Part shown: positions 1 through 10,716 of the stretch, piece by piece
Position numbering within the stretch: position 1 is the first letter of the stretch
Layout of the letters: every line of letters begins with the position of its first letter
Source of the DNA: Boesenbergia rotunda
Taxonomy: Eukaryota > Streptophyta > Magnoliopsida > Zingiberales > Zingiberaceae
Direction of reading: 5' to 3'
DNA length: 64,000 nucleotides
NCBI GenBank assembly: GCA_024364735.1
Contig: JAGFNQ010008264.1
Span: forward strand, 405,560-469,559
Translations under genes and position numbers: made by a program
The notes under the pieces: model-generated
Database searches by the model: none
What the model was told of the DNA's origin: nothing
The model's input: only the letters and a program-made list of their open reading frames with translations

Positions 1-1583
1 CCGCACTCTGCCATCACTGCTCCTGAGTGACCGAGGGGACAGGATGCTGGTGGAGCTATCGCTCCGCCCCATGTATATATGGGGGAGATATCTCTCTCAT
101 CTTCTCTAGTCTATGGGTAGAGAAGGGATCCCTGCCTGCTACCATGCTCCGAAACCACTACCCATGAGCGGACGAGCGGAGCAGTACAGAGCAAATGCAC
201 ATACCCAGCGGTATCCACTAACCCATGAGTGGCCGTGTGTGCATATCATGTGACGGAAGACGATAGGCTCAACCACAAGGGAGTCGCTGATCGCCGGCAT
301 GCAACAATGCAGGTATGGTGCATGACTAACACATGCAACCCCTACCAGGTCATCGACACATAACTCAACCTATCATGCACAGGTCATATGTATGCATCAT
401 AACCCAATCATCTATATACAGACACACGTGCAAGTCTGACTGGAATCAATAAACGTAATCATGCAGTAGTGTGCTATGCTATATCTACATACTCATGCCC
501 ATACCATGCTATACAGAATCCGATAACAAAACATGAGACTGTATAGAAAGAAGTTTAGATCTTCTCTAGGGTCAAGCATAAGTATCAAGCAGGATAACAA
601 AACGGTAGCAGATAAAGATCAATATCAGCCTACTGCATAAATAAATAGTCATGCATAAAGATAAAGTGGACTACAGAATACAAGCAAGAAGTACCCGCCT
701 CCAAGAGTAGAAGTCCGTATCACAAGCAGATAGAACCACCCACCAATAATAATCCAATCAAGCTCCTGTATCAAGGATGTATTTAATTAGCTATTACACA
801 AATAGTAGCTAGCTAACAAGTCCCTAACTCATATTAGGGTTAACCTAATCCTCGCATTTCATTTAATTAAATTGATTAAATGATTAAACCCTTATTCGTT
901 TAGGATTAGGTTTAGTCTACATTTAACCTATAGTTTCCCCTTCCAAGAAGCCAACACCTAATTCCAATAACCACAACAGAATTGAGCTTACCTCACACCC
1001 AGCTGCTCGAAAGCAAACCTCAAACAGTTAGAACGTTGCAATAAGAAGATGAGCAACATCCAATTAAACCCTAGCCAGATCCACTGTCAGGTTCGCGTTC
1101 AAAACCAAGATCACATCCCTAAAACCCTAAAACCCATTACACAGCTTTAATTCCAAGAGAAATCATCCACATCAACAGTAGAATCACCCAAAGACCTTAC
1201 CTCAGATCTGGTGGTAAGAATCCTCCACCTCACAGCTCCAATTGGAAAACCAGCAATGCCAATAGCGGTTGATTCCTACCTTCCTCTACCAATATGTTCA
1301 CGGAAGAACACAGGCAATCAGTGGATGGAATCAAAGAAGATATTCCACCACAGCTCACGGCCAACTCTAAACAACCCAATCCCAAAATATAGTTCCTTAT
1401 CAAGGAAAGAAACCTTACCAGGATCCTAGTTCTCTGACTCAATCTCGCTGCTCAAATCCGGCCAACACGCCTTTGGACACCCTAATAGGAGATTGCGATT
1501 GGAAGAGAGGAACTAGGGCTAGCTGACTTGCGTGATCCCAAGTACGGAAGAGCCAAGCTCAAGGAAATCCCTACCCAATCCAA
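1..1583. other. Unclassified repeat-like DNA, no gene seen
   Basis: No convincing coding region on either strand. The short open frames at 1211-1442 and 1482-1700 overlap on opposite strands and have no recognisable domain. The moderately GC-rich first 400 bases followed by AT-rich sequence resemble LTR or untranslated sequence of a retrotransposon, and the stretch runs directly into the gag ORF at 1584. I could not find its termini, so this is an inference only. Confidence 0.3.
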
Positions 1584-2855
1584 GTGAGGGTCGTCGTTGG
1601 ATGTCGGGAGATCAGCCTCGATGAAGCCGCGCATGTGTGCTACTCTGACTGGATTCTGACGATGTTGTTCGCCGGTGGTGTGGAAGTCGTCGGCTCTCAA
1701 TCGGGTAAGGCGCGACTAGGGCACGCGGGCGAAAGAGGGGTTGCTGTGATCGGGCCGAATGGGTTAGTTCAAGGCATATATGAGATGAACCTTTTGCACT
1801 TTAGTCTAACAAATTTCCGTCTAATTGCAAGACCACCCCTAGGGTTTAAGGTTATGTACTCATTAACCCTTGTAACTATTAGTTCTAATACATTTTGGTC
1901 CCTAAGTTTGTGTTCAAGGACTTGGAAACCCCAGAACCTACCTGGTGACCCTCCGGAAATTTTCCGGAACCTACTCAAAAGTCTCGGATTTAACACTAAA
2001 GCTACCCAAACCTTGCAATGCGGCTTGACAAAAGAGGAGCTAAACCATGTAGGACCCTTCAGCAGCGCCAAGGAGCTCTGGAACAAGCAGATTAAGTTAC
2101 ATGAAGGTACATCTGACACCCGAATCAGCAAAAGGGTTTTGTTGCTCAATAGACTCTATACGATAAAGATGCACGATGGAGAATCAACAGCTCAACTCCA
2201 CGCCAGGATCCAGGAGCTGATGAATGGGCTACACACGATAGGTCATAAGGTTGAAAAGCATGACCTAATAAGGTATACCTTAAACTCATTCCCGCGAAAC
2301 TCACTGTGGGCATCTATGGTGGATGCCTACAAGGTTTCCAGGAATCTTTCTGAGATAAAACTAGATGAGTTATTTTCGGAATTAGAATTACATGAACAGA
2401 CTAATACTAGTTTGGTCGAGAAGGGTATAGCATTTGTTGCAGGAAAAACTCAAGGGAAAACTCCGAAGAAGAAGCTTCAACCAGTACCCGAGTCCGACTC
2501 AGACTCGAAATCAGACGACAGTGAAGGGGATCGTCCTAAATTGGTCTGGCTAGCTCGCGACTTGTACAAAGAACTTAAGCACCAAAAGAGCAAGAAGAAG
2601 TCAAGCCGGAGAAAGGAAGATCCAGCGGAACCCTCGACGAGCTCAAAGAGCAAGGGCAACGTCACCTGCTACGAGTGTAACAAAATAGGACACTTCAAAT
2701 CAGAGTGCCCCAACCTAAAGGAAAACAAGAAGGCACGGAGGAAGAAGACTCTTCAAGCCACCTGGGACGAGTCATCCTCCAAAGAAGAAGAAGAAGTCCC
2801 GCACGCGAACCTACTCTCCATGACCGCCTCGGAAGACGTCGACTCCGGAACATAA
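1584..2855 (+). CDS. Ty1/copia (SIRE-type) gag polyprotein, pol-less remnant
   Basis: A 423-residue open frame. Residues from about 125 to 275 read as a UBN2/DUF4219-type copia Gag: the block around LTKEELNHVGPFSSAKELWN, then a KHDLIRYTLNSFPRN segment and LSEIKLDELFSELELHE. A basic/acidic linker follows, then a CCHC zinc knuckle at residues 362-375 (C-x2-C-x4-H-x4-C, starting CYECNKIGHF). Such Gag binds the element RNA and packages it in virus-like particles. The first ~65 residues look unlike Gag, so the true start is probably internal (for example the ATG near 1784) or the N-terminus is rearranged. A TAA ends the frame; protease, integrase, RT and RNase H are absent downstream, so the element cannot move on its own. 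Confidence 0.75.
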   Translation: MRVVVGCREISLDEAAHVCYSDWILTMLFAGGVEVVGSQSGKARLGHAGERGVAVIGPNGLVQGIYEMNLLHFSLTNFRLIARPPLGFKVMYSLTLVTISSNTFWSLSLCSRTWKPQNLPGDPPEIFRNLLKSLGFNTKATQTLQCGLTKEELNHVGPFSSAKELWNKQIKLHEGTSDTRISKRVLLLNRLYTIKMHDGESTAQLHARIQELMNGLHTIGHKVEKHDLIRYTLNSFPRNSLWASMVDAYKVSRNLSEIKLDELFSELELHEQTNTSLVEKGIAFVAGKTQGKTPKKKLQPVPESDSDSKSDDSEGDRPKLVWLARDLYKELKHQKSKKKSSRRKEDPAEPSTSSKSKGNVTCYECNKIGHFKSECPNLKENKKARRKKTLQATWDESSSKEEEEVPHANLLSMTASEDVDSGT

Positions 2856-3430
2856 TCGGAACCAGACGAGAACGTCAAAATCGAAAATCTCACAATCTCA
2901 TAGGACGGACAAATCACGGTAAAAGGTTATCCAGAATCTGAGTTATATGATCTAATTTCATACTTATCAAGAAAATTGACGAAAGCTAACATCCGAGTTG
3001 AAACCCTCCGACAGGAAGTAAAACTCCTAAAAGAGGAAGTCAACTCAAGTTCCTTGACCGAGCCAATTCAAGAAGGAAACTCAACTCAAGCTAAAAAAAC
3101 TTGAGGAAGAGAATTCCTCATTGAAAACTCAAGTGAAGGAACTCAGGGTTGTCTTAGAACGATTCACTTCGAGTTCCAAGGGTCTTGACATGATTCTTGG
3201 AAAATAGAAGTCCGTTCTTAATCAATCCGGACTAGGTTATCGAACCAAATCGCGACAACGGTCGTATTATTCTGTATTGAACCAACCTAGAACCCGAATC
3301 CAAGCATGGGTCCCTAAGCTGTATTTGAATAAACAAGCTGGACCAAACCAGTATTGGATCCCCAAGGACAAGATTCACATCTTGCCTAACCCTTATCGAG
3401 GCTTCAGTCTAGGGGGAGCCAATATAAAAA
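2856..3430 (+). pseudogene. Degraded SIRE gag-pol linker, pol deleted
   Basis: In shifting frames this segment still reads as lysine/glutamate-rich coiled-coil followed by a tyrosine- and proline-containing stretch (QAWVPK...QYWIPKDKIHILPNP) like the region after the knuckle in SIRE-type polyproteins. It ends at a purine-rich TCTAGGGGGAGCC tract near 3408. No integrase or RT motif follows. This is the point where the expected coding region has been lost. Confidence 0.5.
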
Positions 3431-3889
3431 TCATATTTATAGTTAGATGATTTTTGTTCTTAATTTAATTGCTTGCTTGCTTGTTTATTTTTTTCTGCAA
3501 TTTCCTTATTAGTATGCTTAGACTTAGGAATAGTTTAAGGATAAAAAATTTATTTGAAATTTGAACAACATAGTATTAGGTGGAGGTGAGATGATAGTAC
3601 GTTGGGAAACCTTTCTAATAGGTCAAGTAAGGTAAGGCGTACCCTACTTGGTCTGTTTAGTCTGGTGGAACTAGCCGAAGCTACCGATCTAAAACCTAAA
3701 CTAGTTAGACCAAAATTATTCAAGAAGTAATTTGAAAATGAATTTTTGATAAAAAAGGCTTTGTCGAGGAAAGGGTTGTTGCCCCAATAAGGTATCGAAA
3801 CTCAAATTCAATTGACTACTTGATAAATTTGAATCTAACATAAGTTTTAAGTAAATCTTAGATTTAACAACAATTCGAAGATCATTCTG
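3431..3889. other. AT-rich retroelement-derived spacer
   Basis: No ORF and no recognisable domain. It lies between the purine tract of the gag remnant and the LTR fragment, so it is probably 3' untranslated or U3 sequence of the same element. Confidence 0.3.
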
Positions 3890-4353
3890 AGCATTCCGAA
3901 CAGAAGAAACGCGCTAACGACGAAGCCCTGCGACCAAGGAAGCTCCGGGAGGAAGTGTGCGGCACTTCGGAGTTCCAAATCGACCGAGTCTTCGTCTCTT
4001 TTATTTGGTTTTATTTACTTTCCGCATTTCATTTCTTAAATATTTGTGATTATAAATCTTGCACTGTAAGATGGGTTTCTCCGCCTCCAGAAAGTCCGGA
4101 AAGGAGACCATTAGTGGATAGACGTTTTCCGTGCTTAGGACTTGGACGTACTAATCCTGGGGGGTTGAGAACCAAGTAAAAAATCCCGTGTGCATTCTGT
4201 GTTATCTTTTATTTTTGTTCCTTTTTGTTTTTCGCTGTGCTACTAACTTTGTGATTAGAACGAACATTTGAAGACGAGTTTTCGACGAGTTTCCGCAAGA
4301 ATTTTTACGGTTGATATTCACCCCCCCCTCTATCAACGACACCGGTCCCCACA
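3890..4353 (+). mobile_element. SIRE-type LTR fragment (R/U5 end)
   Basis: Shares with the intact LTRs at 6825 and 62177 the order: GGGTTTCTCC block (about 4072), GGACTTGGA and GAACCAAGTAAA blocks, then a C-run ending TTCACCCCCCCCTCTATC and ACCGGTCCCCACA. The 5' part (U3) is missing. A primer-binding-like site follows immediately, as expected for a 5' LTR. Confidence 0.6.
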
Positions 4354-4355
4354 AG

Positions 4356-4368
4356 TGGTATCATAGAG
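4356..4368 (+). other. Primer-binding site, initiator tRNA-Met type (degenerate)
   Basis: TGGTATCATAGAG sits three bases after the LTR end. It matches the copia primer-binding site TGGTATCAGAGC except near its 3' end. This site would prime minus-strand cDNA synthesis. Confidence 0.6.
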
Positions 4369-4469
4369 TTCTGGTCCACAAGTGGTATCGATGGCACCGA
4401 TCCAGGATAGCTCTCTATATAGTTCTGGTCCGTTGCATTCCCCCATTGACCACTCGGGATGTTGCGACT

Positions 4470-5090
4470 ATGCGACTTTTCCACACTTTCCTCCTCTACG
4501 CAATGATCCACCATCTGGACATAGACATTGGTCTCCACATGTTCCAGACGATCATTTACGCGTCGAGCATATCCACACATTCCCGAGTACGCACGCCCTA
4601 CTGTCACATCATCACTGCTCTCCTACATCACCATGGGCATGACGTTACTGTTGGGGAGGTCATCCCGATGACCGAATTCGATGAGCTAGGGTCTAGGAAC
4701 TTTTCTTTAGCGGGCATAGATATCTCGGCCACCGGGGTGTTATCGTGGAGACGACAGAGGGCTCGACACCAGGTCGACTCGGACGAGGAGGTAGAGGTCG
4801 ACGTAGCCGAGCTCGCCGCCGAGATCGAGGAGCAGTTACGAGAGCCTCCTCCACTGACTACGAACCAGCGCTTAGCACGGATTGAGACTGATGTCCATAG
4901 TCTTCAGACAGAGGTCCACAGTCTCCGAGAGGAGGTAGAGGCGCATCACGTCGAGTTCATGGACGCTCTTCATGCCGAGCACGATGTGAACCTGGCCTAT
5001 CACGCTGAGTACATGGACGCCTTTCGGGTCGAACGCGAAGCGAACCAGGCCCGACACGACGAGATGATGTCCATGTTCTGGTCGTGGTAG
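4470..5090 (+). CDS. Coiled-coil protein of a non-autonomous SIRE-like element
   Basis: Open frame after the primer-binding site, occupying the gag position. The frame is open from 4311 but the first ~14 codons lie in LTR sequence; in-frame ATGs occur at 4470 and 4668. The C-terminal half has an acidic stretch (DSDEEVEVDVAELAAEIEEQ) followed by heptad-like repeats (LQTEVHSLREEVEA, then MDAL/MDAF repeats with HAE and VEREAN) that predict a coiled coil, ending MMSMFWSW and TAG. No zinc knuckle, protease or RT. I do not recognise a family. It may be a short Gag-like particle or RNA-binding protein, or a relic with no function. Confidence 0.4.
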   Translation: MRLFHTFLLYAMIHHLDIDIGLHMFQTIIYASSISTHSRVRTPYCHIITALLHHHGHDVTVGEVIPMTEFDELGSRNFSLAGIDISATGVLSWRRQRARHQVDSDEEVEVDVAELAAEIEEQLREPPPLTTNQRLARIETDVHSLQTEVHSLREEVEAHHVEFMDALHAEHDVNLAYHAEYMDAFRVEREANQARHDEMMSMFWSW

Positions 5091-6669
5091 CCCAGTCCAT
5101 TTTTTCCTCCTGGCCCTTCCTTCTAGACTTGAGTGGTTTTTCCAGCTATCTGATTGTACTCCTGACTGTTTGACTTTCCCTACTTGGTAGGGTTGACTTG
5201 TTATTGACTTTATTGGTCCTTGTTGACTGATTGACTTTTACTTAGCTATTTGATCTACTGGCTATTTATTTACCTACTGAGTTAGCTACTTCATGTTATG
5301 ACTATTTATTTACCTGCTAAGTCATTTACTTCATATTTGAATCAGCAGTTAGGGTTGTGCTTAGTAGAATAGGATTGTTCTAATTTTTTTTCAAAAATAT
5401 TTTCTATTTTCACTTTTTTTTTCCGAAACTTAGTTTGTGTTAAAATCATTTCTTTTATCAAGTTATTGAAATTTAAAATAATTTTCTGACTTAGTTTTTT
5501 TTTTAAATTACCCCCTTCAAAACTAGGTTTTTCGTAAAATGGACCTAGCTTAGGCCTTAACCCTAGAACTGCATGCACCTATAGATCTAGAAGTCAGCAT
5601 CTCACAAGCACCTTAGGGTACTTTTGATTGATAACCTAGACTGGGTTGAGATGCTTAGGTCTATGCCTTAATTCAAGATGCTTTAAGTTAGTGCATCTGT
5701 AGTAATTGGGGCGATAAATACAAATTGAACAACAATCAAGTTAAGTGTTCAAGCTTAGCAAATCTAACTTGATCAAATCACTTAACTTGACTAACCTTAG
5801 TGAAAACTGCTATTTTATAACAGTTAGTAAGTAGTTAACTGGATTAGACAGGACCTGAACAAGAACGTTTAAATTGGTTTGGTCCTTTTAGTTGCTTGAG
5901 TTCACTAGAGTTTGTTCAATACAGACTTACAATTTCTTTTAACTAGCTCTAATTCGAAATTGACTTGCAATGGTTTTTATCAATTTTTTGATATATGGCA
6001 AAGGGAGAGAGAAAGAAGAAAGAGAGAAATTTTTAGAATTTTTCAAAATTTTATCTCTTTTCGAAAAAGTAAAGTTTCAAAATTTCTAAGTTCTTTCAAA
6101 AATTGCTAAGTGCTTTCAAAAATTTCTAAGTACATATTTTTACAAATATTTCTAAGTAAAGTTTTCCTTAGTAAACAAAATTTGTCTGAGCAAAAATCTA
6201 TTGGAATTTTTTTTGGCAAATGTTTCTATGTAAAATTTCTCTTAGTTAACATTTTTTTAAGCAAAAACTTGTCTAAAACTTCGTTAAAATTTTTTTTGGC
6301 AAAAATGTTTTTTTTTTGCACAAAATATTTTTCAAGCAAATATTTCTAAGTGTGCAAAAGTTGAAATTTTTTTAAGGGAAATTTTTTCTGCTAAGTAAAT
6401 TTTTTTTAAGAAAAATTTTCTTCAAGTTGAAATTTGTGGCTAAGGAAATTTTCCTTTTTGCAAAAATTAGTTTAAACAAAAATTGTTTTGTTTTGCAAAG
6501 TTTTTTTAAGTAAAAGTTTCTTTAAAATTTAGGCTTGCAAAGTTTTAAGTGAAAAATTGTTTAAGGTTTTTGTACGTGCAATGCTTTTGCTCTATTTTGA
6601 AAAAACACTTAGTCAAAAACTTAAAGCACTTAGAAGTTTTTCAATAATTGCATATCATTGAAAGGTTTT
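5091..6669. repeat. Internal non-coding region with T-rich degenerate repeats
   Basis: From about 5990 to 6660 the sequence is built from short units of the form AAATTTCTAAGT / AAAATTTTTTTTAAGCAAA repeated with variation. The open frame at 6110-6349 is a by-product of this (K/F/L/S-rich, no domain). It fills the place where pol would be, between the coiled-coil ORF and the polypurine tract. Confidence 0.5.
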
Positions 6670-6686
6670 GGGGGGGGGGGGGGGGG
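6670..6686 (+). repeat. Homopolymer G(17)
   Basis: Seventeen consecutive G followed by AGAGAGAGA. Such a run is prone to length change and to sequencing error. Confidence 0.9.
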
Positions 6687-6810
6687 AGAGAGAATGTTTA
6701 ATTCAGGGGGAGCTGATTAAATATTTTTTAGTATCTTTAAAGATTAACATGTTTGTTAGATATGCTATAAATGTTTTTTCTTAACTTTTTGAACCGTATT
6801 GCCATAAATC

Positions 6811-6824
6811 AAAAAGGGGGAGAT
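6811..6824 (+). other. Polypurine tract of SIRE-type element
   Basis: AAAAAGGGGGAGAT directly precedes the TGTTGG start of the LTR at 6825. This is the usual plus-strand primer position and marks the following repeat as a 3' LTR. Confidence 0.8.
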
Positions 6825-6952
6825 TGTTGGTGTCGAAAGCACCAAAGTCAAATCTATGTTTTGATAATGGCAAAGGATTTAGAAGTTAATGTCTTGTTGA
6901 GATCTAACAATACTAATCAAGTGTGCAGGAAAAGTCCTAGGTACACTAGGTA

Positions 6953-7165
6953 CTAAGTCCTGGTTCTAAGAATTGGGCACTAAGTCTTGGTCGCGGGCTG
7001 GGCAACTAAGTCCTGACATGAGGTTGGGCACTAAGACCTGGTAAGCGAAGCTGAGCACTAAGTCCTGGTTGTGGACTGAACACCGAAAACCTGGTGAGTG
7101 AAGCTGGACACTAAGACCTGGTGAGTGAAGCTGAGCACTAAAACCTGATCCAGGGGATTGGGCAA
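6953..7165 (+). repeat. 26-bp minisatellite in LTR U3
   Basis: About eight units beginning CTAAGTCCTGG or CTAAGACCTGG and ending in a GGGCA/GAGCA motif. Related AAGTCC...GGCA units occur in the LTRs at 20290 and 62282. Confidence 0.75.
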
Positions 7166-7670
7166 AAGTCCAACCGGAGGAGCCGGTTGGCAAACAGGTA
7201 AAATCTCCTGAGAGGAGTAGGTGAGGACGTGTTCCCCGTAGGAGGGAACATTAGGCGTCGGTTCGACCTAGGGTTTTATTTGGGAAGCCCAAAGTCAGAA
7301 CCAAGACAGCTCAGGTTGTAAATCATGGTTAATTTTATATCGTTTATATGTTTCCTGTGTTTTGGAACTAACCCTGGTTGCATGAATGAAGGTATGGAGG
7401 TTTTTGCTCCCAGGCGCCTCAATGGAGTGAGGCACACTGTTTAGCTAGGCGCCTGTGTTGAGACAGGCGCCCCAGACAAAGGGTGATTCCAAGCTGCTCG
7501 AAGCAAACTGCCACATAAGCCATTGAGGCGCCTGTGTTAACACAGGCGCCCCAGTTAGCTCAGGCGCCCTGGTTGAGGGGATAAGCGCTGGTCGAGTCTG
7601 CGGATTGAGTTTCGTGCAGCAAGGGCCATGTGTCAGGCGCCCCCTTCAACATAGGTGCCCCAGCTACAAG

Positions 7671-7678
7671 TATAAATA
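7671..7678 (+). promoter_or_regulatory. LTR TATA box
   Basis: TATAAATA within the LTR, followed about 30 bases later by the start of the region shared with other LTR R/U5 parts. Likely the retroelement promoter. Confidence 0.5.
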
Positions 7679-8071
7679 GGGGTTCATCCCCTAGGCTTCG
7701 GAACAACAATCTTCCAACGCATTCTTTACGTACTCTGCTCCGAAACGCTCCGTGCTCAAGATTCAAGCGCCAACGACGACCCGCGGCTACTACTCTCCAT
7801 CTTCCGTTCGTCGGTATAATTTTAGATTAAGTGCTGTAATTATTTTTAATTCTATATTTGAACTCCAACTTGTAATCATTTTCGAAATATAGAATTGTCC
7901 GTCGTAAACGGTCAAGGACCGTGGGCCTTGGAGTAGGAGCCGACTGCGACTCCGAACTAAGTAAAAACAAAAGTGTTAGCAATTGTTTTTGCTTTTCCGC
8001 TGCCCAATTACTCTTAGTATTTCCAAAATTTATCGAACGATATTCACCCCCCTCTATCATTTCTAACCGAT

Positions 8072-8566
8072 TGTTAGGGGTTGCAAGAGTGCAAACTTAG
8101 TCCCACATTGGATAACACATGGGAAGATCATTGGTTTATAAGGAATATGGTATCTCCATTAGCATGAGGCCTTTTGGGGAGAGCCCAAGAGCAAAACCAT
8201 GAGGGTTTAGGCCCAAAGTGAACAATATCATGTCATTGTGGAGATATCCTAATTCCTTTTGGTCCTAAGAAAATGGTATCAGAGCCAGGTTGCTCATCCA
8301 GATCTAACCATGTGCGTTAAGCCTTAAATAAAGGATATATGGGCTCCCGTGTCTTGTGGTCCTAGTAGGTCAGGTGGACCAAGGGGTAGAAAGTCCTGGT
8401 GGATCAGACATTAAAACGGAAAGTGTTTCCGTTTGTGGTGGGGGCATGTGGTCCTTTGTTTGAGGGGGAGATTGTTAGGGGTTGCAAGAGTGCAAACTTA
8501 TTCCCATATTGGATAACACATGGGAAGATCATTGGTTTATAAGGAATATGGTATCTCCATTAGTAG
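8072..8566 (+). mobile_element. TRIM-type miniature LTR element, 3' LTR truncated
   Basis: LTR 8072-8270 (TGTTAGGGGTTGC...GGTCCTAAGA), primer-binding site TGGTATCAGAGCCAGG at 8274, about 200 bp of non-coding internal DNA, polypurine tract TGAGGGGGAGAT at 8461, then a second LTR from 8473 that stops at about 8566. No coding capacity. The same family, opposite strand, is at 37529-38609. TRIMs depend on proteins of autonomous copia elements. Confidence 0.8.
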
Positions 8567-8650
8567 CTCCATGATTTACCTTCTTCGCGTTGACCTTGGA
8601 ACGGATTGATGGGGACGTTGAGGGTGAGCGAATCGCTTTTGTCACCATAA
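8565..8650 (+). mobile_element. SINE 3' fragment (family of 53986-54172)
   Basis: CATGATTTACCTTC...GTTGACC...GAGCGAATCGC...TTTTGTCACC matches the 3' half of the full SINE at 53986-54172. It is fused to the truncated TRIM LTR. Confidence 0.65.
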
Positions 8651-8845
8651 ATCGCATGGTTCTTTTAGAGGAAAATTATTCTAAACTCCCTGCACGCAAC
8701 CTTAACTCCATCTTCAGTTTTTGTGTCAGAAAAAATTTATTTTTACTCTCTATATACAAAGTTTTATGTGTTTTAACTACAAATTTACTGAATTATCCTT
8801 AATTTTTTAGGTACAAAAAATATGAAATAAAATATAATTTTTCAT

Positions 8846-9140
8846 AAATTTAGTATTATTTAATTAAAATATAGTATATTTTCTATCAAATTGACTACTG
8901 CCTAATCAATTCATCCTAAACTAATCAATTGGTATGAACTTCTAATCAATTGGTCAAGTAAAAAAGAATTATGCTAAATTTGATAGAAAATATACTAAAT
9001 TCTAATTTAAATATACTAAATTAAAAAAAATTATACTTATTACTTTATTAAAAAAAAGTGACACTAAATTTGATAGAAAATATACTAACTTTTAATTATA
9101 TGATATTAAATTAAGTAGAAATTATATCTCATTTTAAATT
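8846..9140. repeat. AT-rich inverted repeat (MITE-like)
   Basis: The arm around 8862-8893 (AAAATATAGTATATTTTCTATCAAATT) is the reverse complement of AATTTGATAGAAAATATACTAAATT at 8976-9001, and a further direct copy of that arm lies at 9067-9090. No target duplication was identified. Confidence 0.45.
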
Positions 9141-10716
9141 TTTTATATTTAAAAATAATAAAAATAATTATATAAATTAATATATTTTAGAGAGCGGAAG
9201 CAAATGAAATTTATACGTATAAAGTGAAAATAATTTTTTTATATAGAGAATTTAAGATATATTAAAGATTTAAAGATAATTTATAATTCTTTCTTTTAAT
9301 TCGAGTAGTGCTGCAGTGGGTTCGTGTTTCTCGCTTTCACTCTCGAGTAAAAAACCAAGGGCAAAAAAAGAACAAACGTCCCGAGGATCCAAAGAAAGGA
9401 CTCGGCAAACATGGACACCTGTACAGTACGTCCCCATTCCCTTGCCTTTGGCATGCACCCACATACTCGAACTACTGCCCAACCAAACATGATCATTAAT
9501 GCTACTCTTTCAGTTATTGTTATTACTCCATAAAAATAAAGTCGGCAACCACTAAAAACAACCATAAAAGCAAGCTAAGTTCCCTGCGCGTGACTTGGAA
9601 TCGAAGGCAATGATCAGGCAGAGATTCCAGTCGGTTTTGCAGGAGCATGCAATTCCAAGTGCGAGTAGTGCAATGAACCCAGACACTGAAGCCATTTCCT
9701 TCTCGGGCCAATCATCGCTCGACACAGTGATATAGGACACGCTGCGATGCAGGAGCTAGGCGGAGGCGATGATGATTGGGAGCCGAACGGAGGGAGGAAG
9801 GGAGGAAACAATGAAAAGGGCGGCATGTATAAAAAGAAAAGGAACGGAGGTGGTAGATAGCAACAGCACGAGAAGCTTTCTTAAGTGATGGCACGACTAC
9901 TCCCACTACCAAAGGCAAAAGGCCTGCAGCAGCCTCCTCGATATAAACCGCCTTGTTTGCGTGTTCGTACGAACCAATGGAACCACGGGGCCAAAACTCA
10001 ACAGTGTGGCCAAGTGACACCATGCTCGCTCTGTAGTACAGGGGAGAGAGAGAGAGAGAGAGAGAGAGGGATAACTAGGTTCGCAGAGGGGTGTTTAATT
10101 GTGCACAACGTGGCTTGCAGGATAAGGACACGCGTAGGATCCAGAGCGGCGAGGACATGCGGAGGTACGTTCGTAAGTTGGAAACTTCAAACGCCCACCT
10201 CTTGTTCGACGACTGTTCTCAGAGAGCCTGGCCCTACTGCAGGATTCTCGATCGAACGAGTGTGATCTCCTTCCTCCTCTCCTCCCCTCTTGTGATCTCG
10301 ACGAAGATTCGCTTCTTGCGAAGACACGTGGATATCGTGTTCGATATAGGATCGTAAATGCGAGCGAGGCCCATCAATGCGGCTTTTCTGTTCATTGTCA
10401 AGTCCACTTCGCCCCCTCCCTTTCTTCCTCCGCCATGCTCGAGTAGAGGAAGATCTCTGCGAATCCATTTCACTGCACATAAAGCGGCAAGTGGGTTGTT
10501 GAATAAAGAGGGAGGCGGCCAGGGACGTTGAGAGGTGAAAATGAAACGACAGAACGGGAACTGTGCAGATTTCGTTTGCTCGAGCTAGCTAGCTCCCTCT
10601 TTCACGCAAAGGTAACTCACTCTATGGACTGTACGTACGTCTTCATCCCCTTCATCCACGTAGGTTGCGAGATGTGTTACAGTGCATAGATCGCCATTAC
10701 TTAAAGAAGGGAGAAT
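9141..10716. other. Upstream region of the TCP gene
   Basis: No ORF with a recognisable domain; the open frames here overlap on both strands and look random. It contains a (GA)n microsatellite at 10044-10068, often seen near plant promoters and 5' leaders. The promoter and 5' untranslated region of the TCP gene must lie here, but I cannot place the transcription start. Confidence 0.4.
10044..10068 (+). repeat. (GA)n microsatellite
   Basis: Perfect GAGA run about 650 bp upstream of the TCP start codon. Confidence 0.9.

Larger units (their letters stand above)
6825..8071 (+). mobile_element. SIRE-type 3' LTR
   Basis: Starts TGTTGGTGTC after the polypurine tract. The C-rich end TTCACCCCCCTCTATCA is at 8043-8059 and the last bases before the TRIM at 8072 probably complete it. 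In order it contains: a minisatellite of about eight 26-bp CTAAGTCCTGGT...GGGCA units (6953-7165), a GTGTTCCC...GGGAACA block (7231-7250), a cassette of GGCGCC-centred palindromes (7410-7650), a TATAAATA box (7671-7678) and the R/U5 part. The matching 5' LTR is only the fragment at 3890-4353, so the pair is not identical in length. Confidence 0.75.

Noticed and set aside
9270..10480. Numerous 60-130-codon frames upstream of TCP
   Set aside because: Overlapping on both strands, no domain, no splice or start context; treated as promoter region.
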